Shown here piece by piece: positions 37,101-48,400 of a stretch of DNA of 64,000 nucleotides (its first letter is position 1; every line of letters begins with the position of its first letter). The notes under the pieces are model-generated. The model saw only the letters and a list, made by a program, of their open reading frames with translations, had not been told where the DNA came from and searched no databases. The stretch comes from Asterochloris sp. CNOR1 (taxonomy: Eukaryota; Chlorophyta; Trebouxiophyceae; Trebouxiales; Trebouxiaceae), in NCBI GenBank assembly GCA_963969365.1, contig OZ017748.1, forward strand, positions 1 to 64,000, given 5' to 3'. Both the position numbers and the translations under genes were made by a program.

Positions 37101-40100
37101 CGATAGCTGTATATCAGTGTACCAGCAGTGAAACTGTCGTAGAGGCCACAGCTGTGCCCTGTTTACCAATGTGCCCCTGTCCTTAAACGCTATCCCCACA
37201 AGTCTGTGTGAAGGCAGGCACATTGAGCTCATGCCACTGTGTTCCTGCAGGCGTGCGCCCTGTGCCCCTGGAGATCCACATCCAGGGCTTTGACATCATC
37301 AACGTGGAGTCACGCATGCAAGCCATGGCCCGCCCCTGCTACTCGGCCATCGCCACGCATGCGCAGGACAAGCCGGCCATCGTGTTTGTCCCCAGCCGCC
37401 GCCATGCTCGCCAGACAGCCATCGACCTCTGGACCTATGCCTCTGCTGACGGCAAGGGAGACAAGTTCCTGCAGGTGGGCACTGGGTCAGCTTGCTTACA
37501 GCACAGCCAGTGCTGCCTAACTTCTTCAGAAGGTCATCGACATCTGGACCTATGCCTCTGCTAGACGGCACAAGAGACAGGTTCTGCAAGTCAGCATTGG
37601 GTATGCTTGCCTGAAACAGCAGCCTCAATAGAGAATGCAGCTGGCGTCAAGGGGCAGGCAGCACTGGCTGCAGGCGCCTCTACCACAGGCAGGCTGCTGG
37701 CCTGGCAGGTAGTTGCTGCTTGCTTGGGCCTTGGCACTTGCACCTCAGAGGACCTGCTCTGGTTACCCTGTAGCTTAAGCTGACTCATAGGGAGGCACAA
37801 CTGGGTTTAGGCCTGCTGACCATGGTACTATCGGATGTCAGCAACGTTCGAGCACACTTAGTTAAAGTATGCCTGCCTGCGTTGTCGCTGAAGTGCTGGT
37901 GTTGTGCCCTCTTCATGGCGGCCTGCGTTGTCAGGCACTGAGGTTGCTGCCTCCCTGTAGGCCAAACTGGCGGACATCGAGGCGCTGGTGGAGCGCGTGA
38001 AGGAAACCCGCCTGAAGGACCTGCTGCGCCAGGGCATTGCCTACCTGCACGAGGGCATGCACGAGGCTGATCAGGCCACCGTGCAGGCGCTGTTCGAGAG
38101 CGGGGCCATTCAGGTGCGCTGTTGGTTGGTGGGACCCTCAGCTTGAGAGTATGTACCTTGTCCTGATCATGTGGATGTTCTGCAAAAGCAGCGTGGTGGC
38201 AGCCAACAGACTACTGCCCACAGGTGCCTACCTGCATGCACAATGATCTGGCTGGATCACTGTGCCTTGTGCTCAGGCCCTTTGAATGCCTGCTGCTGCA
38301 TATACAGGGTTGTGTATGCAAGGCAGCAGTTGCTCTTCACAGGTCCCTGCTCATGGTAGATATGGCATTCATGTGCTGGGACACTCTGTCGTGAAAGCTG
38401 CACGGGGCCTCTGGTGCCCTGTGTACCAGCTTCTCACCCTCTGCCCTGCCTTCGCAGGTCGTGGTGGTGACGGCGCCCATGTGCTGGGGTATCACACTGA
38501 CATCCCATCTGGTGGTCATCATGGGGACGCAGTACTCGGACGCAGCCCACAGCCAGGGCAGCAATGACTACCCCGTGACAGACCTCCTGCAGATGATGGG
38601 ACGCACCAGCCGCCCTGACGTGGACGACTCCGGGAAGTGAGTTTGCCTTGCATGCACCGCATCAGCAGCCATTTATGACCTGCTTCAAGCCCTGGCAAAG
38701 CATGGCAGGGACTCTGCAAGGACAGGAGCTGGATGACTCCAAAAAAGTGGATTGCCCTGCATGATTGAGAAGGAATGCTCCTCAATTCACACTGGAAGCC
38801 TCTGCAACATTTGCCAAGCGGCTGCCAAGACGGCAAGGCTTCCAGTAGATAGAGCGCAAGAGAGACCTGGGTGCTGTCTTCTGTCTCGGTCAAAATGGCT
38901 ACACAATTGCACAATCCTGCAGCGGCCCTGCAGGTGTGTGCTGATATGCCGCACCCTGCAGCTGGTCTGTAGCGATGTGTTTCAGGCGTGATCTCACATG
39001 CCCAAGCCAAAGTCTGGCAAGTGCCTGCATAGGGTGCCACCCTGTGTGACACCATCCCCTTATACTTGCAGCATGCCTGCTCACTGCCCTGCAGGTGTGT
39101 GCTGATGTGCCACACCCCCCGCAAGGAGTACTACAAGAAGTTCTTGTTCGAGCCCTACCCTGTGGAGAGCCACCTGGACCAAGCTCTGCATGACCACATG
39201 ACTGCAGAGATCGCCAACAGGACGGTCACCAGCAAGCAGGACGCCGTCGACTACCTGACCTGGACCTTTTTCTACCGGCGGCTGGCTCAGAACCCCAACT
39301 ATTACAACCTGCAGGTGGGGCTGAAGCGGAGTTTGCTGCCTTATGGTGGCCGCCATTCTGGCTGGCCTTACTGCTGTTACCTCACTGCTGCTGCCCTGCA
39401 ATGCTGCTTCCCTGTATCTTCTGCTGTGCCTCTTGGGTGGCTGCTGCTGCCGCCTCAATGGCTGCTGTGCACTCCTGCTGCCCTGCACCTGCTGTTGCTG
39501 GACTGCTGGCAGCATAATCAGGGACTACAAGGCAGACTTCGGCACACTCATTTGTCCTTTTGCCCCACTCCCTGCAGGGCGTCAGCCACCGCCACCTGAG
39601 TGACCACCTTAGTGACTTGGTGGAAAATGTGCTGGCGGACCTGGAGAAGAGCAAGATGATTGACATTGGCGGGGAGGATGAGACTCAGCTGGAGGGCCTC
39701 AACTGGGGCATGATTGCCAGCTACTACTACCTCAACTACAGCACCATCGAGCTCTTTGTGGAGTCATTGACGGGCAAAACCAAGACCAAGGTAGCTTTGT
39801 AGGGGCTCATTGACGGGCAAAACCAAGACCAAGGTAGCTTTGTAGGGGCGCATTCTGCTGTTTACTTGAACCCCTGGGAGATGCCAGTGCTGTTGGCAGG
39901 CTTGAGTGTCCCTGACCTGCTGCTATCAACCCCCTTGAGCAAAGCTCTCCACAGGAATTGGCAATGATTGCAGACCAGAGAGCACTCCCTCTACCTTTGA
40001 AGGACATCTAATGCCAATCTGGCGTGCAGGGTCTGCTGGAGATCATCAGCGCAGCCAGCGAGTTTGACGAGCTGGCTGTACGCCCTGGGGAGGAGAATTT

Positions 40101-42311
40101 GGTGCAGCGCCTGCTTAAGCATGCCAAGTTTGGGGTATCCAACCTGGACTACACAAACCCCCACACCAAGGTCAATGCGTTGATCCAGGTAAGGCTCAGA
40201 TTGTCTCCTGCTGCCCGCCAGGCAGAGGCAGTGCCTGTGCTCTCAGCGGTTTTGTCTGCGTCCGGGCCCTTGGGGCCACATTAGGCAGACAAGGTGCAGA
40301 ATGCTGTCTGGCCCCAAGGGCCCCGCAATGACCAAAGGTGTCAGCAAGCAGTTGCAGCCCAGCATTGGTCTGCATCATGCTGAGTAGATCTGCTGTCCAA
40401 AGCCCAGCACTGTATGAGCGGCCTTTGGGAGCCATGCCCTTGGTGTGCGCACAGCAACTGCATGCAGCGTTACAAGCAGGCAGTGGTGTAGGTGTGTTTG
40501 CAGGAATGGACTCTCAGTGGGAGCCCTGATGGCCTTGGCTGCATACAAAAGTTCAGCAAGCCAGCAGCACTCTCAGAGGTCTCTGCCCCCGCCCCCACCG
40601 CAGGTGTGCACACACAGGCCCAGCAAGCAAGCAGAGTTCTCAGGGGTCCATGCTGCCCCCCTGCAGGCACACATCGGTCGCGTCAACGTGTCGGGCGACC
40701 TGCAATCAGACCAGCGGTCCATCCTGCCCACAGTCGCCCGCCTGCTATACGCAGCTGTCGACATCATAACCTCCTCTAGCTGGCTGAACCCAGGTGAGCA
40801 GGCTGCCACACAGGCAAGCTACATATGTGCTGGCAAGGTGCCAGGTGCACAGCTGGCAGAAGTAGGTGTTCAGGCTGCTGCAGTGGGCCTGCCGTTGTGA
40901 TGGCGGAGGAACAAAAAGCAACGTCTGACTCACCGCGGTGTGCCTTTGCCTGCAGCTGTGGTGGCGATGGATCTGAGCCAGTATGTCACTCAGGCACTGT
41001 GGAATGACGACGGCACCCTTTTGCAGTTGCCCCACTTCACAAAGGATTTGGTAACCAAGTGCAAGGCTGCTGGGAAGACAGAGGTGCTCGACATTGCCGA
41101 AATGGAGGTGAGCCGTCCTGCCAAAGGTCCTGCTGTGTCGGGGTGGGCACGGTTTCTGTAACGGGTCTGTGTGATGCTGCATGACACTCTGCTGTGCCAG
41201 GATCTGCTCAGCTGAATCACGCAGCAGGGGCCAGTTACGTTGCCCTCTCCTCCACCTCGAAGAGTCAGCAGGCTGACATCACGCAACCTTTGTCCTGCAC
41301 TCAGACAAGAGACAGAAAGCTGCTGAGTACGAATGACCAGCATCAGCCATGCCTTTGCTGCAGCTCCTTGACTTGATCTTTGTCTGGCCTGCAGCCTGAC
41401 GAGCGTGAAACCCTGCTGGGCATGAGTGACCGGGAGCTCGCTGATGTGGGGCGCGCCCTGGCAGCCTACCCTGACATTGACCTCAGTTTCAACCTGGAGA
41501 GCAGCACAGTCCCTGCAGGGGAGGACGTCGTTGTGGAGGTGCAGCTGACGCGGACAAACGTGCCTGAAGGCGCGGCTGTTCCGCCCGTGCAGGCTCCGAG
41601 GTGAGTGCTCCGGTGCACATATTCTTTGGCGAGTTCAGGTCTAGCCTGCAGACAGCGACAGTTCTGCTGCCCATGGGCTGCAGGGTGAGTGCTTCACTGA
41701 CTTTCTGGGTCTGGGTGGTGAGCATGTGCACCAGGTCTTGGGCAGCAGAAGTCATGGCATTTATTGATGCCAGGAGCACGGGACTGCATGGTGCTGATGT
41801 GCTACAGGCTGATGAATGACTGGCCTTGGCATGCCAGCAGGCCATGGCTGCTGCTTGGCAGCCTGCCTTGTGCGCAACACCGGTTGATGGGTCCCTGCCC
41901 CTGCCGCAGGTTCCCTTCGCGGAAGGAGGAGAACTGGTGGCTCATTGTGGGCCAGCCTGAGCTCAATCTGTGCCACATCATTAAACGCCAGCCCCTGAAG
42001 CAGAGCGCTGTGAACAAACTCAGGTTCAAGGCGCCCAGCGAGCCCGGCCAGCATGAGCTGAAGCTCATGTTCATCAGTGACTCCTACGTTGGCGCTGATC
42101 AGGTGGGTTTCACTGATCATACAAGCAGTGCAGGGACCACCCAGCAGCCCAATCATGTGGCTGGTTGACAAGTGGTGCATTTCACTTGGCAATTCTAAAG
42201 GACGTCTCGTATTAGCATGTACCGGCCTGCCTGCAGGAGTACGAACTCAACCTGACTGTTGAGCCCTCCACCAATGATGATGATGAGGAGGCAGAGCCAA
42301 TGGAGTCATGA
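22123..42311 (+). CDS. BRR2: BRR2 / SNRNP200, U5 snRNP 200-kDa ATP-dependent RNA helicase
   Basis: Ski2-like DExD/H helicase that unwinds U4/U6 snRNA during spliceosome activation in the nucleus. Thirty-nine exons join with consistent phases to 2178 residues (human 2136): 22123-22167, 22299-22462, 23055-23106, 23437-23622, 23948-24178, 24602-24829, 25232-25390, 25721-25862, 26353-26492, 26894-27034, 27514-27687, 28196-28384, 28798-28896, 29159-29371, 29909-30064, 30398-30529, 30920-31112, 31457-31651, 31862-31992, 32319-32570, 32734-33003, 33365-33571, 33748-33921, 34247-34438, 34933-35040, 35390-35521, 35908-36090, 36735-36882, 37251-37474, 37961-38113, 38458-38636, 39095-39314, 39578-39790, 40030-40188, 40667-40793, 40956-41107, 41395-41600, 41910-42102, 42237-42311. 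The N-terminal cassette has APTGAGKT (about 512), DEIH (625), SAT (662) and QMFGRAGRP (about 861), followed by a Sec63 unit. The second, usually inactive cassette has APTGSGKT (1371), DELH (1482) and GRTSRP (1719), then a second Sec63 unit. Start [15 protein letters not shown] matches the family N-terminus; the end is acidic. A small extra exon between exons 3 and 4 cannot be excluded. Many introns contain copies of exon edges. Confidence 0.98.
36471..36545 (+). repeat. Tandem repeat in a BRR2 intron
   Basis: A unit of about 33 bases containing GGACATGCTGTCACGC and TTTCCAAAATATCAA occurs twice with one or two changes, followed by a partial third copy. It lies in the intron before exon 28. Confidence 0.8.
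39764..39849 (+). repeat. Perfect 43-bp tandem duplication across the BRR2 exon 33 donor
   Basis: Two identical 43-base copies, 39764-39806 and 39807-39849. Each holds the last 27 bases of exon 33, the donor GTAGCTTTG and some intron. The first donor must be the one used, because using the second would bring an in-frame TAG. Perfect identity implies a recent event. Confidence 0.95.
40264..40323. repeat. Perfect 15-base inverted repeat in a BRR2 intron
   Basis: GGGCCCTTGGGGCCA at 40264-40278 and its exact reverse complement at 40309-40323, with a 30-base spacer that itself contains GCAGAC/GTCTG. It would form a strong GC-rich hairpin in the intron between exons 34 and 35. Confidence 0.85.
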
Positions 42312-42495
42312 TCCGTTACAGCCCTTACTGCTTTTGCAAATGCATGCAAATAGACAACTGTTACAGCAATCGTCTTTCCGCAGCTGTTTACTGAGCAACT
42401 CTGCTGCATTCCATGAACATTGATAACATAAGCCGTGGATTGTGGTAAACTGGGATTATATACAATGAAATGTGCTGCACATGCTCTGTACCACA
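42312..42495. promoter_or_regulatory. Shared 3' region of the convergent genes BRR2 and CCT2
   Basis: The stops of BRR2 (42311, plus) and CCT2 (42496, minus) face each other across 184 bases, which must hold both 3' untranslated regions or let them overlap. On the minus strand TGTAA occurs at about 42357-42361 and 42316-42320, candidates for the CCT2 polyadenylation signal. No TGTAA was seen for BRR2 in this interval. Confidence 0.5.
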
Positions 42496-45400
42496 TCACC
42501 CTTGTCTTTGCCTTGGTGCACACTGCAACACATCAGTACACATGTCAGTGCATAGGCGCTGACAAGCCAGTACAGATGGACAGCACTTCAAAAGCCGCAA
42601 AAGGATGAAGTTTGTGTTGCACAAGTGGGCAGACTCACCTTAATGATGTCATCTACCCTGAGGATCATCTCAGCTGCCTCTGTTGCGCTGAGGACAATCT
42701 GCTGCTTCACCTGCACCAGCACTGAACATGCTTGATGAACGCCAAGATGGGCATGCGCCACCATGCCTCGCAATGCAACTTGATCCTACTTCCAGCACTG
42801 CTCACGGCCCTGCCGAGCTGGTCAGAACTTTATACTACTTGCTTGGGATAGGCAAGCAGCTTGCAGTCCTGAGGCTCTTACAAGCATCCAGCTGGCTCTT
42901 CATCAGCAGCAGACCCATTTGCAGCACCAAGCTGCCCCAGAGTACTGTAGACCAACACATCATGCAAAACGACCCTTTGTCCTACAGCTCCATTAGATGC
43001 GCAGCTTGCTCAGATTCCCCTCTCGGCCCCCAAGCCAATTGAGAAACTGCGCATCCGCAGTGCGCATCCGCAGGAGTTGTGGTGACCAGGCACCACCCAC
43101 CTTGAAGCTCTCCTGCTTGCTCAGCACCAGCAGTATAGCAAGATGCAGCACCCTGGAGCAAGGCAGCCCAATATGAACGGCCAGGCCCTGACCCCAGATC
43201 TCCTGCAGATGCCCGATGGCCTTGTGTCACTGACCTGCCCAGCCGCAGAACCCATCTCCTTCATCCCTTCTGCAGTTGCCCAACTTGCTTGGGTCAGCCA
43301 CCTGCCGAGGTGACCAAAAGTCCACTCACCCTGAAGCTTCACGCTTGCTGAGTACCACACACAGACCCAGGCTGAGAGTAACAAATAGCTTGCAACCCTA
43401 GAGTAAGTTAATTCCCCTCAGTCTGGATGTTTGTGGTTGCTGAGCACCAGTAATTTGACTGAGACGGAGCACATTGGACGCTGGGATGCAGCCAAACCTA
43501 AAAATGCTACCTACCCTAAAGCTCTCATAGATCCCCAGCTTGCTCATGTCCCCGGCCTGCCCTAGAACGACGTCCACGCCCATCTTGGTGTCCTCCTCAG
43601 CGTGGGCAGCCCTCAGCTGGGACACCAACTCCGCAGAGTCCAGACCTGCATTGTAGAAGCTTGTGTACAAAGAGGGCTCTCAGGTCGGGACCTCCTTTGT
43701 GTGGGCAGCCCCCAGATGGTGTCCCTGCTGGGGGACACCAGCTTGGCACTAGCCAACTCTGCCATCCAACAGGCTGTGCAAACAAGTGTGTGTCTCGGCC
43801 CTACACCTCAATGCCCAAATGCTCCTCTGCAAGCATGGGCTCCACGTCAGGTAGTAGATAGAACATTAAAGACAGCGAGCATCTGCTACATCTGCATGGC
43901 CGCCTCAGCTGAGTTACAAAATTCACAGCGCCAAGCCTTGCACAGCAGACAGGAAGTGGCGGAAGTGGCCTGAGGTTTGCTAGGACTAGAAAGTGGTCCT
44001 GAGTCCCGCACGGACTCTGCGCAACTGGGCAGCGGGCGCTCCCTACTTTGCACGACGCTGTTCTGCGTGCTTGGCAGTTCAGTGGCCATCCAGGCAGGAT
44101 ACCAGATGAGTGGAAACACATCACATCGGGCACCCCACCACTCAGAGCAGCCTGAGACAGGTTTTACTGGGTCCACATGCTTAAGCGCAGCAGCACACGC
44201 GTGGCCAAGGCTAGGGCTCACCAGCGTTGTCGCAGATGGTTGCTGGGATGGCGCGCAGAGCCTTGGCATAAGCTTCCATGGCCAGACTCTTCTTGCCAGC
44301 GGTGCGGGCAGCACGCTCCTCCACGTGCTGCAGCAAATGACGATGCAGATGATTGTGCTCTAAGTCGAGTCCAAAACCCCGTAAGGGTTTAGAACTCTTA
44401 GACCTCCATTGGCAAGAAAGCTGATACTGCAAACTTGACTGCTATGAGCATCCATTGGTACCAGATGGGCAAGGACTCTGAAAGTGCTGTAAGCTGAAAA
44501 GGAGTGTCAGTCTGACCTACGCACAAGTCTTAGCAAGTCAGAAATCACCTCTGTGTGCCAGGTCAAGCAGCCCAAACAATGCAACAGCTTGAACGCGTGA
44601 TTTGCCTCACGCACCTGGCACGATGCTTCAGGGCGCTGAGAGGCGGGGCACACTGCCAAGGCCCACATGACGATCTAAGACAATGGAATGGACGAAGGAA
44701 AAGCCCATGTGGTCGTACCTTGGCCATCTGCACCTCGGGTGCCCCACCACCGCAGACCACGCGGGAATCCTGCACGGTCTGCTGCAGCACGCACAGCGCG
44801 TCGTGCAGGGATCGCTCAGCCTCATCCAGCACGTGGGAGCCTACAGGGATCAGGTACAACAGGGCTCAAATTCCCCCTTTGCATGTGGGTGTCCGCTACA
44901 GGCCTGCACTGCAGCCCGCCCTCTTCAATCTGATCTGAGCAGCATAGAAATCCGCCAATGAGGCACAGCCTTTTGCAGCGTGTGTGTCTGCAACATGGAA
45001 TGAAGCCTGCAGGGGGCAGGCTGTCGCGGTTTGACCAATACCTGGGAGCCATCGCTTAGGGTGGCCTGTGCGCAGAACACACTGGACTCCTGAGGGGCAG
45101 GCAGCAGTCACAGTGGGTGTAGTGTACAGCAATCAGACAGCTGCAGCCCAAGTACACATGGGGTTATCTGCAGTGCAGGGGCACCCGATCTGCAGCCACA
45201 CTGCATGACCGCAACATGATGACAGCTGCGGCCAAGTGTCTCTGGGGTTCCACAAACTGCTGGTGGTGGCCTGGATGTGCCGCGAGATTCTGCAACCCGG
45301 ATACAGTATACAGCATTCAACAGCTGCAGCGCAAGTGATGTTGCTATTCCAGACACTGCCGGTGGCTTGCTTGCTAGCGTGCAATCTGCAGCTCTGCAGC

Positions 45401-48400
45401 CACTAGACCCTGTGGCAATCAGGGCAAGCAGGCGATACGTCCACAGTCACGATCCTTAATATTTATGTGGGCTATTGGGTGCAGACAGCTCCTGAGAGGG
45501 CTAAATTGAGGGCAAGCTCACACACTCTCCTTATTTCAGTCAACATTCCAGCACACCAGCTTCGTGCAGAGCATTGCTGGATACAAGGCACTGCTGCACA
45601 GCACTCTCACTTGCACCTTGCAGCACAACAAACAGCTGCAAGACACTCACTTGCTCCCCGCAACACAATGGTGCAGGCTTCTCCCATGTCCACCCCTGAG
45701 AAGTGGATGAGCTTGTCCTCCCCAATCATGATCTCCTCGATCAGCTTGCAGTGCCCCAGCTTGACCTTGTCGGGATTGTCAAAGGTGGACGCAATTTCGC
45801 CACCTGCAGGGGGGTGGAGGTGGACCTGTCAGGCGGCCACATGCATCTGGAGGACTCAACCAGCCGCTTTCATGCTGCCTGCAGGACAGTGGGAGCACTC
45901 AATGCAAATGCGCGCAGCATGAGGGTGGGGAGTTATGCCCAGCTTTGTCAATGTTGAAGGCTGTATTGAAGACGGCCCAAACAAAGAGAGGTAGTCTGTG
46001 CATGGTCACACCATGTCCTTGCATGTTGAGGCTGTCAAGCTCGGGAAAAAAAGAGGCTGCCTGCATCACGGCAGCGACCCCACTCACAAGCAGCGTTTCA
46101 ATGTAGCACGACTCAAATTGTCAGCTGGCAAGCCAAAGCGCCCTCACCGGTGACCAGGGCCAGCCTCTCGATGCCGTCAAAGTCGGCATGCTCGATGGCC
46201 ATCACCCCGGCATCGGCAAAGATCTCCTCGGGGAAGTTGTAGATCAGCTGGCGATTGACAAAACAGTTGATCCCATGGCTGATGATGTTCTCAACTTTGG
46301 AGCGCATCTTGTCACGCTCTGCCTTCTCAATGTCAGCCACCTGCAGTCCAAATCCGCTTTGGCTTGTGTGGTCGGGAGGCTGGCAGGTATCAGGGTCTGT
46401 GTGGCAACATGAGAGAGGAACACCGATGGAAGAGTGCTGGCCAGGCCAGCAACATCATCTCACAGAGCCCTGCGCTGCCAGACTACCTAACGACTTTTTG
46501 GAATCCATTCCAAGAGGCATCAAGGCTGCATGCACAAACCCCGTACAACAAATTGCAAGTGTTTGCCCTGCCAAATTACTCACCTTAGCCATGGAGTCGA
46601 CACGTACACGGGCCCCATAGATCTTGATTTTGTCAGTGTCCATGGCAGTGTTGGCCACCAGGATGTTGACTTTTTCCAGGCGCTTGGGCTGCCCCACGCC
46701 AATCTTCTTGTCCAGGATGAAGCCCTCGTCCAGGAACGATTGCTGCAGGCAGGTTTAGGGAGAAAGGTGACGGGCATAGCGTTGCAGATACTGGCAGGTG
46801 CGCCAAGCTGCCCACAACAAGTTGCTTGTTTCAGGAAGAAGCCCCTCAGTCAAGAGAACGAGCTGCAGGCATATGCAGCAAGGCTGCTCCGCTTCATGAC
46901 TGCCTCTACAGAAGTGTTTGGCCGCTTGCTGAAATTGTGCACTGCGGTCTCTCGTCCCGCAGCCCCAGGATACAGAACAGTCTGCCTGCTGGTCTGGGTG
47001 TATCACCTGGCTGAGTTCAGTGTGCTTGCACCAGCTGGAACAGCCTCAACATGCCAACTGGCCACTCACCCAGCGCAGCTTCAGAAGCACTGAAAGCTGC
47101 AGGCCCCCACAGCCAACAGCACAAAACATCTGGCTATCACCTTGAGGGTGCCCCCAGGCTTCTTGATGATGTGGATGCTCTCCAGGTTGCCACTCCCCTT
47201 GAGGCGCATGATGGCGTCCACTGCCAGCTCAGCAAAGTGCTGTTTCTCCTGAGTGAGGATCTTGGAACTGCAGGCAGGGAGGGCAGCAGGGTGTGTACAG
47301 AGTCCTGAAGTGCCTGGAAACTGCTTGTATGGGGGCTGCACCTGCATGAGGGTTTTGGAAGCTGCAGGCACAGGGGAAGGGCAGAAGGCTGAAGTGCCAC
47401 CGAGATGTGACTGGGAGCTGCAGCCTTCTGTACAACAAGAGCTGACGCAAGCATCAAGGCACAAGATGAAGCATGCACATGAGTTACTCAAAACTCAGAC
47501 AGAAGCGGCAGTGGGCATCCTTCCACAACACATCTGGCAAAACTGGGGTCTGCAGCAGAAAAGGATGCATGCATGTCCCCATGTGCAAACGGTGCGGCTT
47601 GAGGGCAGATGGCCCAACCCCAGCAGCCTGCCAGAGGGCTGTGCTGAATTCGCTGGCCACAGCATTAGGGTAGGGCTCCAGCAGCTCAGTATGCCCACAG
47701 CAGCCAAGCACCATAGTGCCCCACCTGAGAGTGGTTTTGGCGATGTTGAGCAGATCCTGCCTGAACTTTGCCTCGTCCTTGCTGTTGTCCACCGTCAGCT
47801 CCTCCAGGCGGGCCTTTGCCACATCACAGGCTTCGCGGTAGCCTGCACTCAAAGAAGTATGTGTTGGTCAAGTCTGGACGGGGCAGCATTGCACAGCTGC
47901 ATCAAGGAGGCGTGAGACAAGTCACATCTCCTTCGGGAGCCTGCCTCCACAAGGTCTGGACTTACGGCATGAGCATGCTTGAGCCCTCAGGTTGCGCAGG
48001 AGGCTCGCTGAGCCCGCATGCAGGCCTCAAAAGCAGTACAAGGAACCACCGTCGAGAGTCTTGTAGGTTGTGGCCAGAGTCCTTACTTGCATCAGATGGT
48101 GACCTAGCAGGCGCTTAGCAGGCTCACGGTAGGGCAGAGTTGTCAGGGCTCCCTTTTATTCTTGCAACAGCGACAAGTGCCCACATAGCAGGCGCAAAAC
48201 AGACAGGCCCTCTGCAGAGCATTTTATGGCTCCCCCTCAGACTGTGGCCCTCAGGCCCTCCCACCTGCGATGATGGTCATGGGGTGGATCTTCTGGTTGA
48301 CCAGCTGCTCTGCCTCCCGCAGCAACTCCCCAGCCAGGACGACCACAGACGTGGTGCCATCGCCCACCTCATCGTCCTGCACCCGCGAGATGTCTGCAGC

